64,000 nucleotides of DNA. Origin: Bacillus australimaris. Lineage in GTDB: Bacteria > Bacillota > Bacilli > Bacillales > Bacillaceae. Each line of letters starts with the position of its first letter. The first letter of the stretch is position 1. The stretch is taken from assembly GCF_001307105.1 (NCBI RefSeq), contig NZ_LGYN01000023.1, forward strand, positions 310,001 to 374,000, written 5' to 3'. Both the position numbers and the translations under genes were made by a program. Shown here piece by piece: positions 1-8,591 of this stretch. The notes beneath the pieces were generated by a model. That model did not search any database. It was given only the letters and a program-made list of their open reading frames with translations, and had not been told where the DNA came from.

Positions 1-238
1 CAACTCTAATACTTTTGAAATATTTTACAGTTATAAATAATTCTTTATTAGGACTTTAGTTATACAAAAGATATATCGACAAAAACTGCAAATTGTTTAT
101 GTCAGAAAGAAGGCAAATGTTTATTATTTCATGAGGTTTCATATGCTGGATTTGAATGAAGGAAGTTTTTTATGGAGATATGTGGGTAAATTGATAGAAT
201 CAACCGCCTATTTTGTCTGAAAAATCTCTTTTTTTATA

Positions 239-267
239 TTGACACTGACGTCCTGAAAAAAGAAAAT
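239..267 (+). promoter_or_regulatory. Weak SigA-like promoter of amino acid permease
   Basis: A perfect -35 TTGACA (239-244) is followed after 17 nt by GAAAAT (262-267), a poor -10, about 35 bp before the permease start. The rest of the first 300 bases is AT-rich and holds no gene that I can support. I looked for a T-box and found no conserved core. Confidence 0.35.
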
Positions 268-300
268 GGAACATAAGCATTTTTAAAAAAGGAGAACGTC

Positions 301-1638
301 ATGAGCGCGAATCAGGAGCAACAAGAATTAAAAAAGCTTTTATCACCGCGTCACATTCGCATGATTGCAATGGGCGGGGTCATTGGTACAGGAATCTTTA
401 AAGGAAGTGCCGATACAATTGGTTTAGCAGGTCCTGGGGTCATCTTTTCCTATGTATTTGCCGGATTGCTGCTGCTCATCGTCATGGCAGCATTAGCCGA
501 AATGGCCATTGTCTATCCGGGAAATAATCTTCGCGACCTTATACAGATTGCGCTTGGTCAACGTTTTTCATTTGTCGTCGGCTGGGTTTACTGTTTTATG
601 TGGCTCACTGTGTGTGTCATCGAGATCATTGCAGCAGGCAGTTTGCTTCAATACTGGATGCCGAACGTGCCGCTATGGTCACTCTGTTTACTTTGCTCAC
701 TCTTAGTCATCGGAATTAACTTAAATAATGTAAAATACTTTGGTGAAATTGAGTTCTGGTTCGCTGGAATGAAGATTTTCGTTATTATTGTGTTTATTAT
801 TCTCGGTGCAGCCTTATTATTTGGGATCATTCCAAACGAACAAAGCACACCAGCACTCACCAACTATCAAAACTTCGTCCCGAACGGATGGGGTGCGATC
901 TTTGCTTCGCTTTTAGTGGTTATTTTCTCTTATGGAGGCTCTGAATTGATTGGGCTGACCATTACAGAAACAAAGGATGCCGAGAAGGTCTTGCCTGGTG
1001 TTGTCAAAAGTATGATGTGGCGGATTATCTTATTTTACACATTGCCGATTTTGATCATCTGTGGACTCATTCCTTGGAATCAAATTGATCCAAATAACAG
1101 TCCTTTTGTCCAAGTCTTCTCTGCTGCTGGTATGCAAGGCGCCTCTCATTTCATTAACTTTGTATTGATTACTGCCGTTTTATCTGCGGCCAATTCTGGT
1201 ATTTATGGAACAACGAGAATGATTCATTCTCTATCTAAATCAGATGGCGGTCCGAAAAAGCTGGCACAGGTCAACAAAAGAGGCGTACCGATTTTAAGTT
1301 TATGGGTCACTGTTCTGTTTCTTCTCATCGGAACATTTTTCGCTTACTTATATCCAGAGCAAATTTTCAGCTATATGCTGGCTATTCCCGGCTTTGCTGT
1401 TTCACTTATTTGGATCAGCATTTGCGCGGCACATCTGAAGCTCCGTCCAAAATATCCACAGGAGCCGTATTTCAAGGTGTGGCTGTTTCCGTATTTGACT
1501 TTATTTGCAGGTCTTGTACTCAGTTTGAGCTTTGTTTTGTTCCTATTCAGACAAGAAAACTTGCCTAGCTCCATTATCAGCATCGGCTTCTTAGTCGCTG
1601 CCATCATTGCTTCATTCTTAATGAAGAAGAAAGCTTAA
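301..1638 (+). CDS. APC-family amino acid permease
   Basis: This 445-residue protein is an amino acid/proton symporter of the AAT branch of the APC superfamily, in the cytoplasmic membrane. The N-terminus has the family signature: a charged start, then SPRHIRMIAMGGVIGTGIF in the first membrane helix. About twelve hydrophobic helices follow and the length is normal. The motif FSYGGSELIGLTITET near residue 205 matches the central conserved region. The start follows AAGGAG with a 6-nt spacer. It is a single-gene unit ending in a strong terminator. Substrate cannot be read from sequence; B. subtilis relatives include RocE, HutM, AapA and YvbW. Confidence 0.85.
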   Translation: MSANQEQQELKKLLSPRHIRMIAMGGVIGTGIFKGSADTIGLAGPGVIFSYVFAGLLLLIVMAALAEMAIVYPGNNLRDLIQIALGQRFSFVVGWVYCFMWLTVCVIEIIAAGSLLQYWMPNVPLWSLCLLCSLLVIGINLNNVKYFGEIEFWFAGMKIFVIIVFIILGAALLFGIIPNEQSTPALTNYQNFVPNGWGAIFASLLVVIFSYGGSELIGLTITETKDAEKVLPGVVKSMMWRIILFYTLPILIICGLIPWNQIDPNNSPFVQVFSAAGMQGASHFINFVLITAVLSAANSGIYGTTRMIHSLSKSDGGPKKLAQVNKRGVPILSLWVTVLFLLIGTFFAYLYPEQIFSYMLAIPGFAVSLIWISICAAHLKLRPKYPQEPYFKVWLFPYLTLFAGLVLSLSFVLFLFRQENLPSSIISIGFLVAAIIASFLMKKKA

Positions 1639-1643
1639 ATGCC

Positions 1644-1672
1644 AAAACCCGCCGAAATGGCGGGTTTTTTAT
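1644..1672 (+). terminator. Rho-independent terminator of permease gene
   Basis: AAACCCGCC and GGCGGGTTT arms enclose GAAAT and are followed by a T run, 6 bp after the permease stop. Confidence 0.9.
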
Positions 1673-1710
1673 TGACATTGCATGAGCCTATAGCGCGAGC
1701 TAACAACGCT

Positions 1711-2790
1711 TCAAACTGCTTTAACTTCAAAATCAACCGACGCTTTTGGGATGCCGTTAATGATGATCGTTAAAGTATGTGTTCCCTCATAGTGCTTTCT
1801 CGTCGTCATATTTTGAAAGGACTGTGATCTGACGAATTCTCTATGTAACGCTGAACCTGTTTCAAACTCTGTGATTTTAAACACCTTTTGGCTGCGGGTA
1901 CCCCGAGCTTTGACATAGTCTATGGCATACTCTACACGCAGTTTTAGCGGCTTCTCGGCCTGAAGAGTAAATTGAAATGTCAATTTCTCTCCAATACAAA
2001 CAGGGTCTTGCACTACCTTTAAATCCGTTACTTGAACGGATGGATCGTCTCCATAACCAAACAAAGCCATGATATCTGGATCACCTTTTTTTAGCAGAGT
2101 ACGGGAAGCATGTTTGACAATCCAGTTGGTATGTTCATTGATTCCATACCAGCTTTTAACCGTCTTCTTCATCAGATCAGGCTGAATCGCAGAGATATCA
2201 TTTAGATGATTCGCTACACTTTTTTGCACATACCGCGACGGATCCGACTTCAAATTGTCCAAAATAGGCAGTGTAACTGAAGGATTGTTTTTAAGCGCAG
2301 GAACTGTTAATCCCCATGGCAGACGTGGTCTGCATCCTTCACTAGCAAGACGCCTGATGTGCTCATTTTGATGCTGTGACCATACGAGCATTTGCGCCAG
2401 CATTTTATCTTGATCCTGAATCAGAAAAGGCCGTACGGCAAATTCAGAAGAGGAAAAAGGCGTAAAGAATTCGAGTGCCTTGATCGAGATGTCCCAATGT
2501 GCAAGACCGTACGTTTCAACGTAGTCTGGAAATACGAGCGCACTAAGTCCTGAAAAATACGGAGCTGCCTGACGCAGCACATCGATTGCCTGTTCATAAT
2601 CCGCAGGCAGACAGGCATGCATTGATTCAGTGACTCTTCTCATTCGTCCTTTTAACTCAAGCTGCTGCCAATCCTCTTGTAGCACGAGCTGCTGAAATTC
2701 ACCAGCATCAAATCCAGTCGACGCTTTTGCAAGTTTCTCCGCTAATTCTTGAATAAATTTCTCATGATAAACATGTTTTAATGGTTCGAT
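1711..2790 (-). CDS. DNA alkylation repair protein (AlkD-like), apparent ATC start
   Basis: This is an AlkD/AlkC-type HEAT-repeat DNA glycosylase that would remove alkylated bases. Visible features are HEAT-like helices with the segment RRLASEGCRPRLPWG, HLNDISAIQPDLM and TNWIVKHASRTLLKKGD, and a C-terminal beta-rich extension ending in a VEYAIDYVKARG-type stretch. The reading frame continues upstream of the first GTG (2685) through residues EPLKHVYHEKFIQELAEK, which look like the true N-terminus. That segment begins at an ATC codon (2788-2790) placed 8 nt after a strong GGGAGG site; the frame is closed by TAA just upstream. I therefore give the start as ATC, about 359 residues. If that codon is not used, the GTG gives a 324-residue form lacking the first helices. 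Confidence 0.75.
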   Translation of the reverse strand: MEPLKHVYHEKFIQELAEKLAKASTGFDAGEFQQLVLQEDWQQLELKGRMRRVTESMHACLPADYEQAIDVLRQAAPYFSGLSALVFPDYVETYGLAHWDISIKALEFFTPFSSSEFAVRPFLIQDQDKMLAQMLVWSQHQNEHIRRLASEGCRPRLPWGLTVPALKNNPSVTLPILDNLKSDPSRYVQKSVANHLNDISAIQPDLMKKTVKSWYGINEHTNWIVKHASRTLLKKGDPDIMALFGYGDDPSVQVTDLKVVQDPVCIGEKLTFQFTLQAEKPLKLRVEYAIDYVKARGTRSQKVFKITEFETGSALHREFVRSQSFQNMTTRKHYEGTHTLTIIINGIPKASVDFEVKAV

Positions 2791-2860
2791 CGTGTCCGCC
2801 TCCCACTTCTCAATATCTTCATTTTACCCCAATCTGAAAGAAGTGGTATCATCACAAGGA

Positions 2861-2893
2861 AAAAACAGCCCAATTCCGTAGAACGAGGCTGTT
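2861..2893 (-). terminator. Terminator of gluconate operon
   Basis: Read on the minus strand, AACAGCC and GGCTGTT arms are followed by TTTTTT, just after the gntP stop. Confidence 0.85.
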
Positions 2894-2900
2894 ACTTTCA

Positions 2901-4229
2901 CTATATAAACATATTAATAATCATAATAAATGCAATGGCACTAACAGAGATGATTGTCTCCATAGCCGTCCATGTCAAGAACGTCTCTTTAATGGTCATA
3001 CCAAAATATTCTTTGATCAACCAAAAGCCAGAGTCATTGACGTGAGACAGGATCAACGAACCCGCTCCTGTGGCTAACACAAGAAGTTCTCTGCTCACAT
3101 CCGGCATTGACGCAGCAATAGGAGCGACAATACCAGCTGCCGTCATCATGGACACCGTAGCAGATCCTGTTGCCACACGAATAACCGCAGCAATCAGCCA
3201 GCTAAGCAAAATGGGTGAGATCGGAGAGTGTTTGGCTAAATCTGCAATATAATCGCCAACACCCGAATCAATGAGCACATTATTGAAGGCCCCGCCTGCT
3301 CCAATGACAAGCAGAATCGAAGCGATCGGTCCTAAGCAATCATTACTAAAGGAAAGCACCCTGTCACGGCTCATTCCTTGCATAAAACCAAGGCTGAAGA
3401 AAGAATACACCGTTGCAATCAGCAGCGCTGTAATTGGATCTCCAATGTACTTGAAAATCTGAAACCATAAACTGTCCTCTGGTAAAATAATGTCCGCCAG
3501 TGTGGCAAGAAGCATTAAAATCACCGGCACCAATATGGTAAACATCGTATTCGCAAAGCCGGGAAGCTGTCGATCTTCATTTCGTTCAGTAAATTGCTTT
3601 CTCAGCAACTCTGGAACTGGTTTATGTATCCGTTTGCCAATCCACTTTCCATAAAGCGGCCCAGCGATGATAGCTGTCGGCAAACCGACAATAATGGAAA
3701 AGAAAATGGTTTTCCCCACGTTGGCATGATAGATGCCGACGGCTGCCATAGCTGCTGGATGAGGAGGTACAAGCCCATGCACAACAGACAATCCCGCGAT
3801 TAAAGAAATGCCAATTGTCACGAGCGAGATACCCGTTTCAATCGCAATCGTAAAGAGTAAAGGAATAAGAAGGACGAATCCGACTTGGAAAAAGACAGGT
3901 ATCCCCACAATAAAGGCAACAAACATCATTGCCCAATGTACATTTTTCGTCCCAAACCGGCCGATTAATGTGTGAGCGATCCGCTCAGCTCCCCCTGATT
4001 CAGCCATCATTTTCCCAAGCATGGTTCCAAGCGCTAGAACAATGGCCAGCAATGATAACGTATTGCCTAATCCCGTTTTAATGGATTGAATGATTTCCTG
4101 CAAGTCCATCCCAGTGGCAAAGCCGACTAGCATAGAGGTAATAATTAAACTCACAAACGGATTCAACTTAGCGACTGTAATCAGAATGAGTAAAAGGACA
4201 ATTGCCGCAATCACGATGAATAAAAGCAT
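2901..4229 (-). CDS. gntP: Gluconate permease GntP
   Basis: This 442-residue GntP-family H+/gluconate symporter is in the membrane. It has twelve or more hydrophobic segments and family motifs such as LALGTMLGKMMAESGGAERIA near residue 62, GLVPPHPAAMAAVG near 150 and GSATVSMMTAAGI near 355. It lies 24 bp downstream of gntK in the same direction, which supports gluconate as the substrate. B. subtilis GntP is of similar size (about 448). It is the last gene of the unit; there is no gntZ (6-phosphogluconate dehydrogenase) after it, unlike the B. subtilis operon. Confidence 0.9.
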   Translation of the reverse strand: MLLFIVIAAIVLLLILITVAKLNPFVSLIITSMLVGFATGMDLQEIIQSIKTGLGNTLSLLAIVLALGTMLGKMMAESGGAERIAHTLIGRFGTKNVHWAMMFVAFIVGIPVFFQVGFVLLIPLLFTIAIETGISLVTIGISLIAGLSVVHGLVPPHPAAMAAVGIYHANVGKTIFFSIIVGLPTAIIAGPLYGKWIGKRIHKPVPELLRKQFTERNEDRQLPGFANTMFTILVPVILMLLATLADIILPEDSLWFQIFKYIGDPITALLIATVYSFFSLGFMQGMSRDRVLSFSNDCLGPIASILLVIGAGGAFNNVLIDSGVGDYIADLAKHSPISPILLSWLIAAVIRVATGSATVSMMTAAGIVAPIAASMPDVSRELLVLATGAGSLILSHVNDSGFWLIKEYFGMTIKETFLTWTAMETIISVSAIAFIMIINMFI

Positions 4230-4253
4230 GCTCTCCCACCTTTTCCCTGATGT

Positions 4254-5813
4254 TTATCGATTTTGTTTTAATTGCAGCGCACTGATGACATCAAATTCAT
4301 CCTTCAGTTTGTCATAGAGGCGCTCATATAAATAAAACATCTCTATGTAAGTTTCATTGTTCTCCATATTTGGTTCATGTCGGTCAGAGATCCGAATCCA
4401 CTCTTGAACCTCTTCTATCTCTTCCATATAACCTAGACTATGAAGTGCGAGGACAGCCGCTCCCAGTGCCGAAGCCTCGTAGCTTTCTGGGACAAGCACT
4501 TCTCTTCCCATCGTATCCGCTAAAATCTGCCGCCACAGCGGAGATCGCGCAAATCCGCCCGATGCCCTGACATCCTTTGCTGAACCGGTTAAATCCCTTA
4601 AGGCAACACCGATCGAAAAAACACTCATAATGACGCCTTCTAGCACAGCTCTAATAAAATGCTCCCGCTTATGCTGAAGACTGATCCCAAAGAAAGTACC
4701 TCTCGCATTTGGATTCCAATAAGGCGCACGTTCACCTGTTAAAAATGGCAAAAACAGCAATCCCTCTGAGCCAGCTGGAACTTTTTCTGCAATATCAATC
4801 ATCAGATCGTAAGGGTCCACCCCAAGGCGCTTTGCTACCTCGACCTCTGAAGATCCAAATTCATCCTTCAGCCACCTCAGCATAATCCCGCCATTATTCG
4901 TCGGTCCTCCAATCACCCAATGCTTATCTGTCAACGCATAGCAGAACGTTCTTGATTGTTCATCTGTGATTGGTTTGTCTACAACCGTACGAACTGCACC
5001 GCTTGTCCCAATCGTGACTGCGACCTCACCTTTTCCAATTGCGCCCACACCTAAATTCGCTAGAACCCCATCATTCGCACCAACAATAAATGGTGTATCT
5101 TCCGCAATGCCCATTCGCAGTGCGATCTCTGGCTGAAGTCCTCTCAATTGATGCGTCGTCGGAACAAGTTCAGACAATTGATTGGCTTTAATTCCAGCAA
5201 TACGAAGCGCCTCTTCATCCCATTGAAGCGTTTCCAATCGGAACAGCCCTGTTGCTGAAGCAATTGAATAATCGACCACATACTGGCCAAAGAAATGATA
5301 AAGAATATATTCTTTGATGGAAATAAATTTCGCTGCTTTCTCGAAGACATCAGGTGACATTTCCTTGAACCAACGTATTTTTGAAAGCGGTGACATTGGA
5401 TGGATCGGTGTGCCGGTTCTTTTATAAATTTGAAAGCCATCCATGTCCGTAATGATACGTTTCGCTTGTTCTGCACTTCTGTTATCTGCCCAAATGATAC
5501 TGTTCGTTAACGCCTTGTCATCCTCATCCATTACAATCAAAGAATGCATCGCTGTACTAATGCCGACGCCTATGAGATGTTTTGGATCGAATGCTGCCTT
5601 CGTCAACGTACCTCTTACACTCGCAATGACGGCTTCTAATATATGTTCGGGATCCTGTTCAACCCATGCTGGCTGAGGCTGAATGAGATCATAAGGAACC
5701 GAATGCTTTGCTATCACTTTCCCCTGCGGTCCAAACAGAACCGCCTTTGTACTAGTTGTTCCAATATCCAAACCAATTACCGCTTGGTTTCCCTCCATCT
5801 GTATCACGCCCAA
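4254..5813 (-). CDS. gntK: Gluconokinase GntK (FGGY family)
   Basis: This cytoplasmic kinase phosphorylates gluconate to 6-phosphogluconate with ATP. The N-terminal FGGY ATPase motif GLDIGTTSTKAVLFG is at residues 14-28, and the second domain carries GTSGAVRT, GGPTNNGG and ASGGFARSPLWRQ. Length (519) matches the family. The start is uncertain: TTG at 5813, GTG at 5807 and ATG at 5798 are in frame, none with a strong ribosome site; the ATG, giving MEGNQAVIG, fits the family best. A SigA promoter lies about 50 bp upstream. It is followed closely by gntP. Confidence 0.9.
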   Translation of the reverse strand: MGVIQMEGNQAVIGLDIGTTSTKAVLFGPQGKVIAKHSVPYDLIQPQPAWVEQDPEHILEAVIASVRGTLTKAAFDPKHLIGVGISTAMHSLIVMDEDDKALTNSIIWADNRSAEQAKRIITDMDGFQIYKRTGTPIHPMSPLSKIRWFKEMSPDVFEKAAKFISIKEYILYHFFGQYVVDYSIASATGLFRLETLQWDEEALRIAGIKANQLSELVPTTHQLRGLQPEIALRMGIAEDTPFIVGANDGVLANLGVGAIGKGEVAVTIGTSGAVRTVVDKPITDEQSRTFCYALTDKHWVIGGPTNNGGIMLRWLKDEFGSSEVEVAKRLGVDPYDLMIDIAEKVPAGSEGLLFLPFLTGERAPYWNPNARGTFFGISLQHKREHFIRAVLEGVIMSVFSIGVALRDLTGSAKDVRASGGFARSPLWRQILADTMGREVLVPESYEASALGAAVLALHSLGYMEEIEEVQEWIRISDRHEPNMENNETYIEMFYLYERLYDKLKDEFDVISALQLKQNR

Positions 5814-5862
5814 TCATTGATTTGAAATCACATTTGTCATTTTGATCTGCCTGTTAAATCCC

Positions 5863-5891
5863 ATTATAGGAATATTTTTTTCGACATTCAA
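5863..5891 (-). promoter_or_regulatory. SigA promoter of gntKP
   Basis: On the minus strand, TTGAAT (5886-5891), a 17-bp spacer and a perfect TATAAT (5863-5868) lie between the RpiR-type gene and gntK. gntKP therefore has its own promoter in addition to any readthrough from the regulator gene. Confidence 0.8.
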
Positions 5892-5906
5892 CGACCGAAA
5901 AGAAAA

Positions 5907-5959
5907 TTTTTTTCACTTAAAAGCTCACAATCGTTACCACAACAGCATTTTTCACTTAT
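5907..5959 (-). promoter_or_regulatory. Candidate RpiR operator: repeated TAAGTGAAAAA
   Basis: Two same-direction copies of TAAGTGAAAAA (minus strand; 5907-5919 and 5948-5959) lie 39 bp apart, upstream of the gntK -35. Their position suggests binding sites for the adjacent regulator, but this is inference only. Confidence 0.35.
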
Positions 5960-5982
5960 AGAAAAATTTATTTTTGAAACCA

Positions 5983-6840
5983 TTACACCCTTTTTTGTGA
6001 AATGGTTTCTCGCATTTGTTTTAAATTTGTTAATGTTTCCTGCTGTCTTAAGTGAGCAAGTGCAAAGTATAGTACGTCAATAACAGTAAGCTGAGCAAGC
6101 CTTGCAGACATCGCTTCTGTCCGAAAAGCCGTTTCTTGAGTCGATGTATACAATGTGACATCGGCAAGCTGGCTCAATGGAGAGCGCTGATAACTTGTAA
6201 TACCGATCGTTTTAGCTCCTTTTTCCTTTGCTGTTTTCATCGCATCGAGTAAATCTTTATTACGGCCAGAATGAGATATACCGATCACTGTACTGTGCTG
6301 ATCTAGGAGACTGGCAGACATTGCTTGAAAATGAGAATCTGTGTGAACAATACAATTGATGCCTGTCCTCATAAATTTATGAAAAGCATCTGTTGCAATG
6401 AGACCAGACCCACCACTCCCATAAAACTCTAAACGTTTTGTTTCATGAATGATTTGTACGGCTTTTTCTACATCCTCTGGATTCAACAATTGAAAGCTAT
6501 CCTTTAATGCAGAAATATTTGTTTGGAAAACCTTTTGCATAAAAACGTCCATATCATCCTCAAGACTCATCTCTTCATCTACATAATCAGGCTTTGTTTG
6601 ATCTATTTCCTGGGCAATAGTAATTTTCAAATCTTGAAAACCCTCAAATCCAAGTCTTTTACAAAGACGAAAAATAGTTGCCTCTGAACTCGCTGTCTTT
6701 TTGGCAAGCTCTACAATAGACAAATGAATCACATCACTCGGTTCACTCGTGATATGTTCTGCAATTCCTTTCAGCTTTGGCGGCAATCCTCTGCTTGCTG
6801 CTCGTATTCTTTCAATACTACTTACACTGACAGAACCCAA
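5983..6840 (-). CDS. RpiR/MurR-family regulator of gluconate genes
   Basis: This 285-residue transcription factor has an N-terminal RpiR helix-turn-helix (about residues 5-80; VELAKKTASSEATIFRLCKRLGF) and a C-terminal SIS sugar-phosphate-binding domain (about 125-260; FYGSGGSGLIATDA, VIGISHSGRNKDLLD). SIS domains usually sense phosphosugars, here plausibly 6-phosphogluconate. It starts with TTG after GGGAGGAG. It lies directly upstream of gntK in the same direction. In B. subtilis the gnt regulator is GntR-family, so an unrelated regulator family holds this position here. Confidence 0.85.
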   Translation of the reverse strand: MGSVSVSSIERIRAASRGLPPKLKGIAEHITSEPSDVIHLSIVELAKKTASSEATIFRLCKRLGFEGFQDLKITIAQEIDQTKPDYVDEEMSLEDDMDVFMQKVFQTNISALKDSFQLLNPEDVEKAVQIIHETKRLEFYGSGGSGLIATDAFHKFMRTGINCIVHTDSHFQAMSASLLDQHSTVIGISHSGRNKDLLDAMKTAKEKGAKTIGITSYQRSPLSQLADVTLYTSTQETAFRTEAMSARLAQLTVIDVLYFALAHLRQQETLTNLKQMRETISQKRV

Positions 6841-6901
6841 TTGACATCACTCCTCCCTTATTCATGTGAGCGCATACATTTCCTCATGTTCCCATCTTAT
6901 A

Positions 6902-6931
6902 AAAAAGAAGCCTGTTTGCACAGGCTTTTTA
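6902..6931. terminator. Terminator after nucleoside hydrolase gene
   Basis: AAGCCTGT and ACAGGCTT arms are flanked by A and T tracts on both strands, so it may work in both directions. It lies immediately 3' of the nucleoside hydrolase gene. Confidence 0.8.
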
Positions 6932-7864
6932 GGAATTCATCACCTTGATCAATAAATCAAAAAAGGCTTCCGCATCTACATCCGTACATACTTGGACATT
7001 GCGTTCTTTTTCCCATTGATGCTGAAAATCACAGATCATCTGACCATCACAAAACTCACTCTTCGTCTCCACTTCTACATGAAAAGCCTGTGTGCTCACA
7101 AGCTGCTTGTCAATGGCAAGACTTACAGCAAGCGGGTCATGCATGGCACACGCCCACACACCATTCCGCTCAAAATAGCGCTGGCGGTAAATGCTTGTAC
7201 TTTGTTTGATATAAGCTGCCAACTTTTCATTTTGAATGGCATCGATTCTCTCATCTGTTAACAAGACCTGTCTCGTGACGTCCAATCCAACTTGAACCAA
7301 TGAAGGGAAGCCCGCTTCCAGCACCACTTTCGCTGCTTCTGGGTCTGCATATGTATTAAATTCCGCAACCGGGGTGACGTTCCCCTGTCCCTTCACGACA
7401 CCACCCATAAAAATGACTTCTTTCACGTGATGAATCAAATCAGGGCATTTTTTCACCGCAAGGGCTAAATTCGTTAAAGGTCCTGTCAACACAAGCGTGA
7501 CCTGCTTCGAATACTGCATCACTTGTTCAATGATAAAATCAGGCGCAAAACCAGCATCTGCTTTTTTCTTTGGCTGGACATCCTTTAAAGCACCGCCAAT
7601 TCCATCCTCTCCGTGTACCCGATGTTCATAATGAGGTGCTCTTAAAAGAGGGGTTGCTGAACCTTTGATGACAGGAATGTTATCTGCCTCAACCAGCTCA
7701 AGCACTTTACACGTATTCAATGTAGCTGCATCAACAGACACATTCCCGCATACAGTTGTAATCCCCAAAATATCGAACTGCTGACTTTTCACCGCCAGCA
7801 AAATCCCAATCGCATCATCAATTCCAGTATCTACGTCCAAGATCAATTTCTTATTATTTGGCAT
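6929..7864 (-). CDS. Inosine/uridine-preferring nucleoside hydrolase
   Basis: This 311-residue enzyme would cleave ribonucleosides to base and ribose. The calcium-binding signature DVDTGIDDA at residues 10-18 defines the IunH family. The loop GGVVKGQGNVTPVAEFN near 155-170 and ACAMHDPLAVS near 240 contain the other conserved ligand residues. Length equals B. subtilis IunH (about 313). It is a single-gene unit with its own terminator. Exact base preference cannot be told. Confidence 0.85.
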   Translation of the reverse strand: MPNNKKLILDVDTGIDDAIGILLAVKSQQFDILGITTVCGNVSVDAATLNTCKVLELVEADNIPVIKGSATPLLRAPHYEHRVHGEDGIGGALKDVQPKKKADAGFAPDFIIEQVMQYSKQVTLVLTGPLTNLALAVKKCPDLIHHVKEVIFMGGVVKGQGNVTPVAEFNTYADPEAAKVVLEAGFPSLVQVGLDVTRQVLLTDERIDAIQNEKLAAYIKQSTSIYRQRYFERNGVWACAMHDPLAVSLAIDKQLVSTQAFHVEVETKSEFCDGQMICDFQHQWEKERNVQVCTDVDAEAFFDLLIKVMNS

Positions 7865-7963
7865 GGGTGAAATCTCTCCCTTATTTTAAAGTGTCGTTAG
7901 GGGAATGATAGCATATACCTTTTTTCAACGATTTGGAGATCATCAGAAGTTGAACACTTGTAA

Positions 7964-8464
7964 TCACTCTTTTTCTCCAATGTCTTTGAGATACTGTTCA
8001 CGTTCTTTTTCAGAAAGACTATTTAGAAAATCTTCTTTTACTTGAGGATCAAAGTCATCCCAGTTTTCAAAGCGGTCTGATAAGTCAGGATCATAGCTCA
8101 TTGAACCTATTTTTTTAGCTCTATATTGTAAAGAAGCTGAAAATCCGTACTTTTCCGGTTCATCATTTACATATCCATCAATCATAATATCTCCCATAGG
8201 GTTGATAGTCACACCTTTTTCAAACGTGATGGTTTTAATAAAGTGATGAATGTCTCTTTTATGTAAATGCTCTTCAATCTTAGGTTTCATCTTCTCTGCA
8301 AACTCTTCTGCTTTTTCTTGATCGCTTTTTTCTCTTTCTTCCACTATATTTCTTCCTCCCGCATCGTTTGATTCTTTTTTCTTATCAAATTGTAAAATAA
8401 GTAAAATCACTGAGATGGCTATGACGAGAACTAGAACACATATAATTTTAATTATATTTTTCAT
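7964..8464 (-). CDS. Membrane-anchored small protein, DUF1433-like, possible immunity protein
   Basis: This 166-residue protein has one N-terminal membrane segment (about residues 3-26) and no lipobox cysteine, so it would be anchored with its hydrophilic part outside. A charged linker (about 28-65) leads to a small domain (70-130) with KTITFEKGVTINPMGDI and ASLQYRAKKIG. I place it near DUF1433, from memory of the family. It is transcribed away from the lipase-like gene across a 130-bp gap. A surface-anchored partner next to a putative secreted lipase suggests protection from that lipase, which is inference. Confidence 0.6.
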   Translation of the reverse strand: MKNIIKIICVLVLVIAISVILLILQFDKKKESNDAGGRNIVEEREKSDQEKAEEFAEKMKPKIEEHLHKRDIHHFIKTITFEKGVTINPMGDIMIDGYVNDEPEKYGFSASLQYRAKKIGSMSYDPDLSDRFENWDDFDPQVKEDFLNSLSEKEREQYLKDIGEKE

Positions 8465-8523
8465 TTATACAATATCCACCTTTTTATGATATAACACAGC
8501 TTTTTTGTATAACAAGCGATGTA

Positions 8524-8554
8524 TTTACAATAGCTATTTATACCACTCTATAAT
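8524..8554 (+). promoter_or_regulatory. Likely promoter of lipase-like gene
   Basis: TTTACA (8524-8529) and a perfect TATAAT (8549-8554) have a long 19-bp spacer, about 38 bp before the chosen TTG start. Confidence 0.45.
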
Positions 8555-8591
8555 ATAATTATTAAAGATAAATATAACAGGAGTGTTAATA

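Noticed and set aside
1-300. Possible T-box leader before the first amino acid permease
   Set aside because: The conserved T-box core (GGTGGNACCRCG type) and a leader terminator are absent.
8583-8591. GTG 8583 as start of the lipase-like gene
   Set aside because: It overlaps the AGGAG ribosome site; TTG 8592 is correctly spaced.
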